DNA of 64,000 nt from Euborellia annulipes (Eukaryota; Arthropoda; Insecta; Dermaptera; Anisolabididae), in contig JAKCPI010003260.1 of assembly GCA_023213315.1 (NCBI GenBank), forward strand, positions 160,932 through 224,931, written 5' to 3'. The first letter of the stretch is position 1. Every line of letters begins with the position of its first letter. The notes under the pieces are model-generated. The model was not told the DNA's origin, made no database searches, and saw only the letters and a list, made by a program, of their open reading frames with translations. Position numbers and translations under genes: made by a program. Below, piece after piece: positions 1-12,245 of the stretch.

Positions 1-455
1 TTGTAAGAGTGTGCTCGCCACGAGCGAAGCTATAGGGGAGAAATCTTTTCAAAGCTAATGCAAAATTTAATCCCCCCCCCCTCCTTCAAAGTTCAGTGAA
101 TATAGAATTGTATTGAACGGGAATCAAATTGGATAAATCCCAAATGAACTGGAACTTGCTTCCTTGCAAATCATTTAATCATCGCAAAGATGATTAATTG
201 GATATTAATAAAAAATTTGAATGCGACACGATCATTTCCTATTAGAAATACTAATCCTAACAAGGTGAAATGAAATTAGTTTAAACAAAAATTAGTCTAA
301 CTATATTATAAACTAAAATATTTTAAACCAAAATTATTAAAAAAAAAAAATTGAAAATTCTGAGACTGTGGGCTTTAATAAATTTAAAAAATTTTCTGCA
401 AGAAAATAATTGTTCTTTTTATCATTTTAACCAAAATTCTTTACCAAAAGAGGTA
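1..455. other. AT-rich intergenic stretch
   Basis: No open frame, repeat end or RNA motif stands out here. The stretch contains a C-run near position 70 and scattered A-runs. Confidence 0.5.
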
Positions 456-674
456 CAGTAGAGTCTTGCTAATTCTGCCTAAACGGGGTCGGCTCTATGC
501 CGCATTTTGAAAAAGTTGGAATTATTTAATATTTATCTCTTGAAAAAATTTGTAAGGAGACTTTGTTTTCTTATATTACCCCCTTTTTTTTTGTCCCGAA
601 GAAGTGGCTTTTCAACACGCTGGATTAGCAGGTAAGCCGGAGAATCGAAGTTCGGAATTAACAAGATTCTACTA
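456..674. mobile_element. Tigger/pogo-type MITE
   Basis: The left end reads CAGTAGAGTCTTGCTAATTC after a TA. The right end is its imperfect inverse (GGAATTAACAAGATTCTACTA), giving a small element of about 219 bp with no coding capacity. CAGTAGA-type ends with TA targets are typical of pogo/Tigger elements. A related partial copy lies at 57749-57940. The exact right boundary is uncertain by one or two bases. Confidence 0.6.
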
Positions 675-901
675 TCTAAAAGCAGCTAGTAAGTAAGTAA
701 GTAAGTAGCTAGTAAATTTCAAAAAAAAAAAAAAAAACGAAGGAGATGGGCATTACCCAAATGTAGAAAAATATAATCAAAAATAGTTGTGTTGTTCTCT
801 ATTGAGTGGTGCATAAAAGAATTGGTGTACATAAAAAGAATTGGTGTGGAGAGATGGTCGTTTCCAAGGGAGAGAGGAGAATTACAGAACTGTAATTTTT
901 G
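675..901. repeat. Simple repeats and unannotated spacer
   Basis: A short GTAA tandem run (about 688-708) and an A-run are followed by sequence with no recognisable gene. Confidence 0.4.
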
Positions 902-1886
902 ATGATTTTATTAATCCTTTTATTTAGAAGGCATATCAGCACTTCTTCAGAGGCAACTCATTGTTACTCAAAATTGTACACTTGGTGCCACAAGTGCATG
1001 ATCTGCTCGAGAGTGGAGCCTTGAGATTAGTCAACCAATCCAATAATATTAAAATAAATAAATCATCTTTTTTTAATGCAACTGAAACGAAAAAGCTACT
1101 TTTAGATAAAACTTCCGAAAGCTAACTATTTTGGTAATCTAAACTCAAAGCTCCACTTTTGAGCATATCAGGCACTTGTAGGGCCTACTGTACATACAGG
1201 GTCCATTATGAAAGTAATGCGCATGATTTTATTGTGACGCGACTATCCATGGCAACGCGGTAAATCAAAGCACCCGGTCGCCAATTTGCTCCGAGCAGTG
1301 GGAGCGTAAAGAAATGTTTTTTTTCGACTTTGTAAAACTGATGGAGCGTTCGCTTGAACAGCGATATGCCATCAAGTTTTGCGTGAAGCTTGGAAAGAAT
1401 GCAACCGAAACATTCCAGATGCTTCAAGAGGCCTTCAAAGACGACTGTATTTCAAGGTCCCAGTCCGGGAGGTGGCACAAGGCATTCAAGAAGGGCCGGG
1501 AGGAGGTCGCCGACGAACCCCGTTCTGGACGCCCAACAACGGCCAGAAATGACGAAAACGTGGATCGTGTGCGCAAAGTTTTGCGTTCCCACAGTCGATT
1601 GAGCATCATGCAAATTGCTGACACCCTACACATGTCTACATTTGCAGTTCATGGAATAGTGACAGAGGATCTGCAAATGCGCAAGGTCTGCTCGAGCAAC
1701 ACCTCGATGCTTGAATGGCAGAATACTACTAGCAAGGTAACAAAGAGTAAAATATTATTAGATCAGTTGGCGTTGTGAGTCTTTTACAGAGAGGTCAAAG
1801 TTTTGAAAAATAATGAGTTGCCTCTGAAGAGGAAGTGCTGATATGCCTTCGAAATATAAGGATTAATAATTACTATTTTGTAATTT
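902..1886. repeat. Inverted fold-back arms around a mariner relic
   Basis: The left arm (about 902-985) and the right arm (about 1815-1886) are inverted copies of one another. Each reads GCCTCTGAAGA (with small indels), then AGTGCTGATATGCCTTC, then GAAA or TAAA on the arm's sense strand. CTGAAGA followed by a stem and GAAA resembles a decayed hammerhead ribozyme core. A mariner fragment sits between the arms, so the mariner may have landed in a fold-back element, or the arms may be two separate copies. Confidence 0.5.
1197..1778 (+). pseudogene. Mariner transposase N-terminal relic
   Basis: Likely start at the ATG at 1341 (MERSLEQRYAIKF). The first roughly 118 residues match the mariner helix-turn-helix region: a first HTH followed by the GRPTTARNDENV linker and a second HTH (LSIMQIADTLHMS). 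Homology ends abruptly near residue 118 (around position 1695) and no DDD catalytic domain follows, so this is a truncated copy. The left inverted-repeat end appears to be at 1197, directly after a TA. It reads CAGGGTCCATTATGAAAG. The family inserts at TA by cut-and-paste. This copy cannot be active. Confidence 0.85.
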
Positions 1887-2500
1887 GTCTTTCCGGGACA
1901 GGCATACGAAAAGTCGGTAAAAAAAATAAAATTGTATTTATTTAAAACTGACTGCAACAATCCCTATCTCAGAATCGAATTTTTATTTAATCCCTTCAAA
2001 GAGAATTGGTGATGGTGATTTTACTAATCAAAAATTTATCGAATTTTCAATTATTTTTTTTTTAGAGTATATACTTTATTTTTGCAATGATTTATTTAAT
2101 CAGAAATAAAATATTAATTTAATCATTTAGGATTCGGTAATGTGCCATAAATCACATCCAGACTGGAGATGTTATCATTCAAAAAAATGATTTATAGAAT
2201 AGCGAATTTTTTTTTTTTTTATTTTTTATTAAAAAGTAGTACAAAATTAAGAATTTACATGACATAATAATTAAAAAAATAATAAAAACCGGCGGAAAAA
2301 ATATAAAATCTAGGATAAATTTTTTTATTTCAATTGATTGAATTTTACATATCTTATAATAGTCGGAGAACTGGCGACAAAAATGGACAAGACTTTTCTG
2401 AAGGCTAATATTTTCAGAATAGGTTGCACTTTAGTGATGGAAAGATACTCTAGAGTCAGCACTTCCAGTACCAGGGCCTTTGGAGGAAATAAGCGGGTAA

Positions 2501-2910
2501 AGTTGCGGGAAGATGGTTTTTCGCAAATATCTCGAAAAATCTGCGGTTTTCCGGAAAAATTCATCTATACAAAAATAATCGAAATTAAATTTCAAACAAA
2601 AATGGTCTAGTACATAATCATGGTAAAGTGAACGGTTCGGGAGATATAGAGGGGTAAAATTTGTAATTCATATAATGGTTGTCATGGTAACAAGATATAA
2701 ATTTTTCTCTATCTCACTGTCAGTGTCTCCTTTCATATGAATTATAAATTTTATCCCTCTAAATCTCCCGAACCGTTTACTTTACCGTGATTATGTTCTA
2801 GACCATTTTTGTTTGTAATTTAATTTCGATTATTTTTGTATAGATGAATTTTTCCGGAAAACCGCAGAGTTTTCGAGATATTTGAGAAAACCATCTTCCC
2901 TCAACTGATA
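2501..2910. repeat. Fold-back (palindromic) repeat
   Basis: Arms of about 185 bp (about 2501-2685 and 2722-2910) are near-perfect inverse copies. Both contain AAACCGCAGA/TCTGCGGTTT, ACGGTTCGGGAGAT/ATCTCCCGAACCGT and a common TGGTCTAG segment, with a short loop between. No open frame is convincing. It is most likely a palindromic MITE. I do not recognise its family and saw no second copy in the window. Confidence 0.75.
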
Positions 2911-4570
2911 CCTCCTATTCTTATTTACTTTTATTAAAATTTCCAAATCCAAAATGAAACTCAAAATTAGGGAATTTTGTCCCTATCGATTCATAAAAGC
3001 CAAATGTTTGTTAAGGACCAATGCAGGCTATAACAAAAATAAAAAAATTAAAAGACGTTTACACCTATGTCGGAAATGTATTTTTCTTAATTTCAAATTC
3101 TTTTCCATCACTCCTTTTCGAATGGAGTAGTCCGACGGTGCCTCAGGTACATACGGCCATCTTATATATATTTGGATTCGATTAATTATAAAAATGGGAA
3201 AAATTTTTTGTTTAATCTTATCTAGAGTAAAATTAATGACTGGCTAACAAATTTACCTAAATTAAAATAAACTGCTTATAAAATTTATGTTTGGAAGCGA
3301 GTAAACTTTTTAGAGGTTATAAAGCCGTCCGCTCAAAATGCAATATATTACATACATAAATCCTGAATGATTTTTAGCCTAGAATGTTTTCTTCTTATTT
3401 TTCTATGTCCACGCAATCACAATAAATTGCATTTACATGTAAAATAATTTATGTAGCCATCTAATCAAAAAATGATGTAGCCATTTTTGTTATAAACAGA
3501 AACACGAGACAAAGCGGAATTTTTTTGTTTTATCAACAAATTCGGTATAAGCATTCAGAGAAATTATATTTTTTTTATTTTAATAAAAAAGGAATTTATA
3601 CTAATCAAAAATGAAATTTGCATAAACTTATATTTTAGATTAAACACAGAAATTAGTTTTAGATCTCACTTTGGAGGTTCTCGTTTAATCTAAAAATGAG
3701 TGATTGTCTCAAGAGCTATATTATTTTCGAAAAAAGAATAAAAACTGTTTTTAAAAAATTACTAATCATCTTTGAAAAACCCTGTAAGGGTCCATTTATG
3801 GTTGAAGGATTTATCCCAGAAATAGATCAAAATCTTCAATTTTAGTTTACTAAATCACCAATTTTAGCATACTAAATTCCATCGATCTAGCTTGTTGTCT
3901 ATTTAAGTAATCATGTGGACACACACAACACAACAAAACGAATCATCGGACACAAGGACATAATACCAAATATAATAATATTTTTTGTACTTAGGGGAAG
4001 CCTGAAACGTCACCAAATTTTTGTCGATACTATATCTTTTTACTTCGCATACAATAAAGGAAAAATGAGAAAATAAACTTCAAAGATTTCAAATATGAAT
4101 GGGCTTAGAACTTGAAAAAACTCTATATCTAATAGGAAAATTAAAATAAAATTAGAAATCAGTAGAGAAATATCTATAAATCATATGCATAATAGAGTCC
4201 AAGATTTCAATCGTCAATGAGTTCTAGTAATAGCACATTTTATGTAGAAGGAAACTCAATAAAAGTTTGAAAGTGTCTTTATTTTATTATACAATTCAGT
4301 TAAACTGAAATTCACTTAAGATCTTTGTACTTGGTTATAAAAAAAAAATATTAATCCCAGAAAAAGTTATTCTCTATTCAGTTTTAAATTAATAACTTAG
4401 AATAGAGTTGTTTTAATTAAATTTAATATCTAATCAAGGCTAGAACACATGGAACTCTAACAATAAAAGGGATGTTTGTTTCGAAGAATTCCAGAGACAA
4501 CTAATGATTTATTTTCAGTGAATGAATTAGCAAAGCATTTATTCCTACGAGTATGAGAGAAACTTGAACT
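2911..4570. other. Gene-free AT-rich stretch
   Basis: I see no exon, transposon end or RNA motif. If the minus-strand ankyrin gene continues downstream, this would be intron or 3' flank. Confidence 0.4.
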
Positions 4571-4571
4571 A

Positions 4572-4733
<162 letters not shown>

Positions 4734-4805
4734 TCAAAATAGGCAAAGATTAAAACATAATTCACTGATTATGGTTAAGAAGAGAAAAAGACCCCTCGGG
4801 CTTGT

Positions 4806-4886
4806 TGTTGCATACCAAATGGCTTAAATAAGAATGCCTGGACCCCAATATATATTATTTTCATAATAACGGTTATCGTTTAAAGT
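4806..4886 (+). repeat. SINE-A, 5'-truncated copy
   Basis: Contains the SINE-A body words AAATGGCTTAAATAAGAATG, CCTGGACCCC and ATAACGGTTATCG, without the tRNA-like head. Confidence 0.75.
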
Positions 4887-4982
4887 AAAAAATCTGGTGT
4901 GACAAGCACATAATACAACTTTCTCTTACTGAAAATAAGAGAAAGTTGTGTGCTGTGGGACCAGTCACACCATATTTTGTTT
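4885..4982 (+). repeat. HINE-like 3' stem-loop fragment
   Basis: Only the terminal hairpin of the common 0.7-kb repeat is present: AAATCTGGTGTGAC, an inner ACTTTCTCTTA/TAAGAGAAAGT stem, then GTCACACCA. Confidence 0.75.
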
Positions 4983-4984
4983 AA

Positions 4985-5115
4985 AATCTTTTTCTACATC
5001 TAAGGCTATTTAAACCCCATCTCTATTTATTTCAAATGATTGGTATTCAATTCAAATGAAATGATTTTTTTTCGCTTGGGACGGGAAGCGAAACCGGACC
5101 CAAGCCACCATAAGC
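4985..5115 (-). repeat. SINE-B copy
   Basis: In reverse orientation it shows the tRNA-like B-box remnant, TCATTTGAATTGAATACCAATC, and a core ending near TAGATG. It matches the family better preserved at 51910-52005 and 62293-62387. Confidence 0.6.
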
Positions 5116-6313
5116 TAGTCTTCTCTTTGAGCCACGGGTCAACGTCTATAAAAAATCTTGAAGACCATCAAATTTATATCGAAAAGCTTAAGATAATACT
5201 TTCAGCTATGAATGGAAGGTTTTCCTATATCCCGGAAGTGTCATCTTTATTTTCAAAAAAAAAAAAAAAAATCTCAAATTTCAAACTCTTTAAATATATG
5301 TTTATACGAAACTTCAACCATCTGCTATTGAAAAAAAAAAAAAAATATCAAAAAGAAAAAAAAAATTCTACATATTTCTTTGGTTTTATTTATTTATTTA
5401 TTTTTTTTAATGCATGTTAATGAATATTTATTAAATTAAAACGAAATATATAAAAATTACTTTAGTTCAAAAAGTACTAATAAAATAAAGAGTCCTCTTT
5501 ATATATAACCGTATTTCTCATATTTTTTCACTACCTAAAATGCAAAGAGCCTGCCTGGATACTAACATAAAGTTTTTTTTCATGCACGAACCTTAAGGGT
5601 GTTTTTGTTGCATGGAAACGTTTCTTTTAAATAGGAACATTAAACCCTAATGGCTGCTGCAAGTCTTCTTTTTATATGCAAACTCACGAAAGAGAGAGAC
5701 GAGCTTTCAAATTCTATACCTCCATTGCTTGATTTTATGTGTCCTTTGTCTGGTACAGGCTATTCAAAAAATTATTTGTCTCGAATTTTAGTTGAATATT
5801 GAAATTTAATATTTTTTTTGTATATTCAAGATAATTGAAATAAAAAATTTAATAGTGCGGTAGTCAATTTTCTTAAGTTTATTGTTGGGTGGTAGGGACA
5901 TAGCGACGAGAGGCGTTTTTGTAGTTGGGAAGGATCTGGAAGTCTGTCGAAAACTATTTCAAATATATACAGAGTGGCCAGTGAAAGAGTGATGATTTGA
6001 AAAAGTCATCATTTGTTCATTTTGTATTATTTTTTTGTAGGAAATTGGACATGTGCATAGTGATCTTAAGTATTCATATCAGGGATCTATCTAATGGCGA
6101 TAGTGATAATTGGATGATGTTATGCATAAAGGAACCAAGCGCCATTATGATCTAAATTGAGATAAGACCGTCATCTTATAGTGAAAAAGAAGATCTACTG
6201 TTTTATTTAAATCACAACATTATTACTCTGTGCACTTTTTTTTATATAAAACAAGAAAAAAAGTAATTGCCATTGGTATTGTTTATATTTGTGTAAATGA
6301 AATGCCCTTTATC
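5116..6313. other. Gene-free stretch with A- and T-runs
   Basis: Homopolymer-rich sequence. The 5040-5420 open frame is mostly SINE-B plus poly-A/T and is not a credible gene. Nothing else is recognised. Confidence 0.5.
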
Positions 6314-6568
6314 CATGGGCGTAGCCAGAGGGGGGCCAATCCACCCCTGGCTTGTCCTGAAAATTTTTTATCTATTAAAAACAAATATAGGCTTATACTT
6401 TTCCAATTGGGAATTTTTTTTTTTTAAATTAGCTTTTATAAGAAAAATAATTAATTATAATTATATTTAATAAATAATTAATAATTTATGTTTATTTTAA
6501 TTGCAAACCCCCCTCTCGTCCTAACGAATTGTTGCCCCCCCCTAACAAGATGTCTGGCTACGCCCATG
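6314..6568. mobile_element. hAT-type MITE with perfect 8-bp TSD
   Basis: The ends are CATGGGCGTAGCC and GGCTACGCCCATG, each next to G or C runs. The flanks at 6306-6313 and 6569-6576 are both CCTTTATC, an exact 8-bp target duplication as made by hAT transposases. Internal sequence is AT-rich and non-coding. Confidence 0.9.
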
Positions 6569-6739
6569 CCTTTATCTGAATTAGGTTAATGGCTCTTGGT
6601 TCCTTCATGAATAACATCGTCCAATTTTAAAGCCAAGTTTTAAGAAAATGTGTTTGTGCAATAATTCGATAAAAGTGGAGAGATGGCACTTATTCCTGAT
6701 GAAAATTACTTTTTTCTTTCCTCTGATGAATTAATAACG

Positions 6740-6835
6740 GATATAGCAAAAGTCTTATATGTATACAACGAGTCATATATGACCTGAGTTGCCGAAAAGA
6801 CTCTGTGTGTGAGTGAGAGTGTGAATGAAGAAAAA
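6740..6835 (+). repeat. SINE-A tail fragment
   Basis: Has GAGTTGCCGAAAAGACTCTG followed by the GTGAGTG-rich tail that ends SINE-A copies. The head and most of the body are missing. Confidence 0.55.
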
Positions 6836-7284
6836 ATATGAGTATTTTTTCCTCTGATGACTTACAACAAGAAGAGATAATTAATTAATTAATTAAATGA
6901 TGAAACAGTGATATTTCAAAGAACATTTGCGATACTATAGTTCATGAGCTCGTAGTTACTCCTGGGAGATGATGATAATATAATATTTTTTTTTTTTTTA
7001 ATTATTCTATTTTTAATATTTTGTATAATCCCAAGGACAAATCTTATTCATTATTAGTGATTTCAATTTGAAATTTAGGATTTATTTTTAGATGAACTCA
7101 TTTAGGATCAGTAGAGTTTCGAGAGCTAAGCTTTGGACATGAAATGTCTATTTTCAGGATGGCCTAAACATGAACCAAAATAACTTTTTATTCGCAAAAT
7201 GTTTATCAGTTAATCGATAAAGCCTAATCAATTTAGCCAACTAAAAGTTTGTTGAAAAAGCCCAAACAAGACAGCTTCTATTGG

Positions 7285-7511
7285 GAATAATAGCTCTAAC
7301 GATTTGGATTAAAATTGAAAATCAATTATTTTTTAGATGCTCTTTAAAATGTATATTCTCATTTTACCTTCCAAATTGTTTGAAACATACTTTACTCTTG
7401 TACTTCATAGGAATGAGAAATGGTTGCCATTTCAAAATATAAACATTTTTCTATGTTTATAAATTTCCTTGGAAGGAAAAAAAAAAAAATTATATCTTGA
7501 ATTCAAATGTA
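7285..7511 (+). repeat. HINE-like internal fragment
   Basis: Contains the family words AACGATTT..GATTAAAATT, TTAGATGCTCTTTAAAATGT and TTTACTCTTGTACTTCATAGG. It is cut at 7511 by the insertion of a TA-target element. Confidence 0.8.
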
Positions 7512-7737
7512 CAGGGAGCGCCACATTTAAGTCCCCACCTGATAGCTATAGCCTTAAGTATATGGTATAGTATATGGTGTATAGGTAAATAATATTAATG
7601 ACCGAAAAGGTAAAACGTAAAATCTGGTACAGATGATTTTATTTTACCTTTTCAAATTTAAAATTATTTCACCATATACTATACCATATATTTAAGGCTC
7701 TAACTATCAGGTGGGGACATAATTGTGGCGCTCACTG
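7512..7737. mobile_element. Palindromic TA-target MITE (Tc1/mariner type)
   Basis: Long terminal inverted repeats (CAGTGAGCGCCACAATTAAG, then TCCCCACCTGATAG..CTTAAGTATATGG) make up most of the 226 bp. A TA dinucleotide flanks each end (7510-7511, 7738-7739), and it splits a HINE copy. A half-copy starts at 58160. No coding capacity. Confidence 0.85.
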
Positions 7738-7746
7738 TACTGTTAG

Positions 7747-8127
7747 TACGTAACTGCAAAGTTGACAAGCATGCACGTGCAATCTTTTTGTACCAGCATG
7801 CACAAATTCCCTTCGGCACCACACGGCACAAGCATGCTTGTGGAAGAAACAGCTTATGCTGAAAATTAGCCTAAAAATGTCAAACTCGGAAGGTTATTTA
7901 TTCGAAGTTAACAAGAAATACTTGCTTTAAGCAGAGACACAATGAATATTAATATTTTAATTGAAGTTTTAAATGAATTAATAGACTATATATTAAATAA
8001 TTATCAAATGTCAAGACGTCTATAAAATGGCGGAGAGTTTTGCTTGCGCAAAATTCTCCTACAGACGCTACAGTTTGCTTGTACAAAAAGATTGCAGGTG
8101 CATGCTTGTTAACTTTGCAGTTACGTA
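7747..8127. mobile_element. MITE with ~47-bp inverted repeats
   Basis: The ends read TACGTAACTGCAAAGTT, then AACAAGCATGCAC, then TGCAATCTTTTTGTAC, and are repeated inverted at 8080-8127. The interior is non-coding. The target duplication is not clear and the family is not recognised. Confidence 0.75.
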
Positions 8128-8182
8128 TTGTAGCAGCCTTTAGAAATTAAATTCACCAAAACCAAACAACCAAAACAAAATC

Positions 8183-8636
8183 AATTTTAAGTATGAAGTA
8201 ATTGAGCTATGAAGTTGAAATTTAATATTTAAGTTAAGCACCCACTTGAGGCGTGAAAATAAGCTTTTAATCAAAATCGGCCAAAAAGTACTAGTACTTT
8301 ACTGATGCACTTTTTCAGTTTTTTTCGATTTTCTTAAAATTTTCTCCAACAATTTTGATTAAAATTCAAAAATCACTTATTTTTTAGATGCTCTTTAAAA
8401 TTTATATTCCCATTTTGCCATTGAAATCTTTTGACGACCACTTGACTCTTGTACTTCATAGGAAAGATAGGAGAAATGGTTGCCATGGTAACAAAATAAA
8501 TATTTTACTGTTTATAAATTTTACATTTTTCAAATGTACTGTACTGTCGGAAACTAAATAGATGTCGACACTGGTGTGACAACCACAGAACACCACTTTC
8601 AATTAGCGAAGGTAAAAGAAAGTTTTGTGCATTTTA
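8183..8636 (+). repeat. HINE-like copy, 5'-truncated
   Basis: Matches the common repeat from TAAGTATGAAGTAATTGAGC through TACTAGTACTTTACTGATG to the damaged 3' hairpin. Confidence 0.8.
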
Positions 8637-8944
8637 AAATTTGCTCAACCTTTTTCGATGACCTCGTATTTGTTGTCTTTATAGATGTTCACTTATTACA
8701 AAGGATAATCCCAGGAAATTCCAAAGAAAAATATTTCCCTCTTTTATAAGATATATCTTTGTAATTCGTTTGAGTCAGCTTTTTATTTTTTTTACCTCTA
8801 GGTTTTCTTTTATTTTATTTATTTATTTTTTTTTAGACTTATTATAGAAAATATTTTAAAGGCTTATTGGATGGCCAAAAAAATTTTCCTTTTTCGATAG
8901 TATAGTCAGAAAAAAAAAATCTCCCTATCGTGTTTATTTGTAGT

Positions 8945-9141
8945 TTAACCGCAATTTATCTCTATCGACGAGATAACGTCTCTTGGCAAGGAAGTATTGT
9001 TTTCGTGAGAAAATTTCGAATTGGCAATATATTTTAACTGAAATACTACTTGTTGTTGTTGGTCTTCTCCTTTTTCATAGAAATCATCAGCCATTTTAAT
9101 TACACTTTTTGAAAAAGATATTAAATTTTCAAAGGATAACA
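8945..9141 (-). CDS. Possible unrecognised exon
   Basis: On the minus strand an open frame encodes MLSFENLISFSKSVIKMADD, then FYEKGEDQQQQVVFQLKYIA, then NSKFSHENNTSLPRDVISSI. It is free of repeats, is less AT-biased than its flanks, and its residue composition looks protein-like rather than low-complexity. It could be an N-terminal exon of the minus-strand gene that contains the ankyrin exon. I find no domain and no strong splice donor, so a chance frame is equally possible. Confidence 0.25.
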
Positions 9142-9531
9142 AACAAAAGAGAGTGAATCCGAATTCAAAATAATCTCATTTAAAATATGATATTTTTGTC
9201 GTTAATTAACCTAAAAAAAAAAGAAGAAAGTCATTATTGCTGCCAATCCTCATCTTTTCTGTAACTATTACTTTTATTTGGTTTAAAGGACTTTTGGGGT
9301 GTATTGTGAATGTTTTTTAAGAGACAAAAGGAAACTCATTTAGAGATGTAAGCAAAGTCGTTTAGTTAGAAAAAAAAGTAACTTCCTTTACTTTTAGTAA
9401 TGACTCTAGAACCTTTAGACTTTAATGTTTAAAAAAAAAAATAAATAAATAGCTTTTTCAATAAAAAATTTTGATATTTTTTTTTACGCAATTAAGAATA
9501 TGCTAATTTGTGTTAGCTACTATCTTATTTT
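9142..9531. other. Unannotated spacer
   Basis: AT-rich with A- and T-runs. Nothing recognised. Confidence 0.4.
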
Positions 9532-10064
9532 TACTTTCTCCTACCTATATGTGAAATATTTAGAGAAAGTATTGCGATAATGTCAAAAATTTGATGTCGG
9601 GACTTTGATAGAAATCATGTTTTGAGGGCCCCGCCAAAAAAGTGGGTCCCGCAAATTGGTCTGACCGTGTGTCTGTGTGTAACAATTTTAAGCATGAAGT
9701 TATTGAGCTAGGTGATTAAAACTTTATGTTTAAGTTGAGTACCCTCCCGGATAGTCAAAATAGGCCAAAAAGTACTAGTACTTTACTGAAGTACTTTTTC
9801 AGCTTTTTTCGATTTTCTCAAATTGAATCTAACGATTTTGATTAAAATTTATAAATCAATTATTTTTTTAGATCGTCTTCAAAATGTATATATTAATTTT
9901 GCCCTGAAAGTTTAGTGAAGTACACTTTGCTGATGTAGTATTTCAGATTTTTACTTATGAAATGCAAGTGTTCAAGTTTGGAACTAAGGTGCACAGTACA
10001 CAACTTTCTCTTGTCGAAGAGTTGAGAGAAAGTTGTGTGTGCGACCAGTCACACCAGATTTTTT
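9532..10064 (+). repeat. HINE-like copy, near full length
   Basis: Starts with ACTTTCTCCTACC and carries GATGTCGGGACTTTGATAG, the GTGTCTGTGTG block, TACTAGTACTTTACTG and the closing hairpin ending CACACCAGATTTTT. About 530 bp with an internal deletion. Confidence 0.85.
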
Positions 10065-10653
10065 TTTAAAGAACTAAGGAATACCACTCACTCACTTATA
10101 AAATTGATGCATAATAAAATGAATGATATTTTCTACTAAAAAATAAATTTTATATATCAATTCATTGTCAATCAGATATAGAGGTCGGGTGAATAATTTT
10201 TCCTTCTTTCTGATAAGATTGCTGGAACTCATTACGAGATATGAAAGAAAAATGACTTTCATGCTGATAGATACTTTCTTTCTCTCGGCTATCAAAAAGT
10301 ATTGAACCAAGTGGAACAAAGAAAAAGACAAGAAGATGGGGAACTTGAGATGAAAGACATCTTGCTCTAAAAGAATAAATGTTTGTCGTTGAGCCACAAT
10401 GCTACAAAAATGAATGGCTCTTCCTACCCTCCCGCTCTCTCTCACCCTTCCACTCGTCCCACAAAACCATCCAGGAAAGTTTTTTTTTTTTTTTTTTTTC
10501 ATCTTGTCTATTCGGATGAAACAAAGAAAGATTATCGTTTACTTAATTATCAATTAGAGGGCAGAAAAAAAAATATATAAAGGGCTGTCTGTCTTTTCTT
10601 CTTGCTAACTAAATAAATAAGGTTTTTAATAAATGTTCAAGAGAAATTTTAGA

Positions 10654-11186
10654 AAAAAATCTGGTATAATAGTCGCACAGCACACAACTTTCTCTTACCT
10701 TCGGTAATTGAAACTTGTGTCTGTCTGTTTTTTGTGTCGACTTATATTTAGTTTCCGCCGATTTATTAAAATTCCAGATGTAATAAAATCTATAAGGGAA
10801 AATATTGATATTCTCTTACCATGGCAACCATTACTCCTATCTTTCCTATGAAGTACAAGAGTATAGTGTGCTTCAAACGATTTCAATGGCAAAATGAGAA
10901 TATACATTTTAAAAAATAATTAATTTTAATCAAAATCCTTGGAGCGAATTTTGAGAAGATGGAAAAAAAAATGAAAAAGTACATCAATAAAGTATTAGTT
11001 CTCGTTTGCCGATTTTGATCAAAAGCTTCGTGTCACGTGTCAGAGGGGTGACTAACTTAAATATAAAATTTCAACCTCCTAGCTCTTTTCGTTTTTGTAT
11101 CAAAATCTCGACATCAAATTTTTGAATTGAATCCAATACTTTCTCACTATACAGATATACATTAACATATATAGAGGAAAATTTTT
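10654..11186 (-). repeat. HINE-like copy, near full length
   Basis: Reverse orientation. It begins with AAATCTGGTATAATAG and ends near ATATATAGAGG. The CCATGGCAACCATT and AGTACATC..AGTACTAG words of the family are present. The 5' end is degenerate. Confidence 0.8.
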
Positions 11187-11282
11187 GCCGTTGACGTTAA
11201 AATCACTTGACCTATTTTTAGCAAAACTTTATTTTTTTCCGCCTCTTTATTATTATTATTATTTTTTTTTTTGTTGGTTTAT

Positions 11283-11358
11283 CTAAATATCTCGCGGCAC
11301 CCCTTAGGCATTCTCGCGGCATCCTTGGGTGCCGGGGCACACCGGTTGGGAACCACTG
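11283..11358. mobile_element. hAT-type MITE, solo end
   Basis: GGTTGGGAACCACTG and the upstream GTGCCGGGGCA block match the right end of the complete element at 12944-13230. The left end is not visible. Confidence 0.65.
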
Positions 11359-12245
11359 CTTTAAAAAGTCGCTGTCAATTTTAACAATACTAATATTAAT
11401 AATAATTTTACTAACACTAGTAGACAAAATGAAATGTTTTTTGAGCCCGGACAAAATTTCTTCAGATTCTTAAAACTCTTAAAATAACCTCCTGAATGCA
11501 AATATGACCTCCATTTCCCCCAACCACTTCGGGGCACATACCCCTTTCCACCCCTTTTAATTAATTTTAGGGCCATGAATTAAATTTGGAAGAATGAAAA
11601 GGAATATTTTACCCTTAATATTTCTTCTGAAAGTCTAGAGAGTGAAAAGTTCAAAAACACGAACATTTGGATTCAAAGGGGGGGGGGGGTCCTTTAAGTT
11701 GCAAAAAATCATTAAAAATTAAAAAAAATTTAAAAAATCGATTTTTTTTAAAATTTTTTTTGTGATATAAAAGAGAGATAAATATTTATTACAAAGTATT
11801 TATGAATAGAGAATATTTATATTTTAATTTTTTTTTAATACATATTTTTAAAAATATATTTAATTTTTCGAACCATTTTCATATTTAAAGAAAAAATTTT
11901 TTTTTGAAAAATAGTCGGTCAAAAAAGTCGCTTTTCTTTAAAATAGTCTCTGAGAGTCAAAAAAGTGCCAAAAAAGTCTCAAAAGTCGTTTTTCAAAATC
12001 TCAAAATACGTTTAATTTTATGAGATCGGTGGAGATATCTGATAAAATCTTGAAAAGTCTCAAAATTGACAAAAGTCGAAAGACTTTTTTTCCGCTCTCT
12101 ATATATAAGTAAGAGAAAGTAAAAAAGAATATCTATTAAAATAATAAGAATAGAATAATAAGCCTATTAAAATAATGCTAATATGCATCTGGAATTAGAA
12201 TATAATAAATCATTATTAACTACATTTGAATCTTCCACTGCCTCT
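11359..12245. other. Gene-free AT-rich stretch
   Basis: Mostly A/T runs plus a repeated AAAAGTCTCAAAA-like word (about 11920-12085). At 12098-12124 there is a short HINE 5'-end fragment (TAAGTAAGAGAAAGT). No gene is seen. Short frames here do not resemble known proteins. Confidence 0.45.

Noticed and set aside
5040..5420. 126-codon open frame
   Set aside because: It is translated from a SINE-B remnant and long A/T homopolymers (KKKKK, FFFF). There is no protein-like composition.
10092..10502. 136-codon minus-strand frame
   Set aside because: Low-complexity start from a poly-T run, no domain and no splice context.
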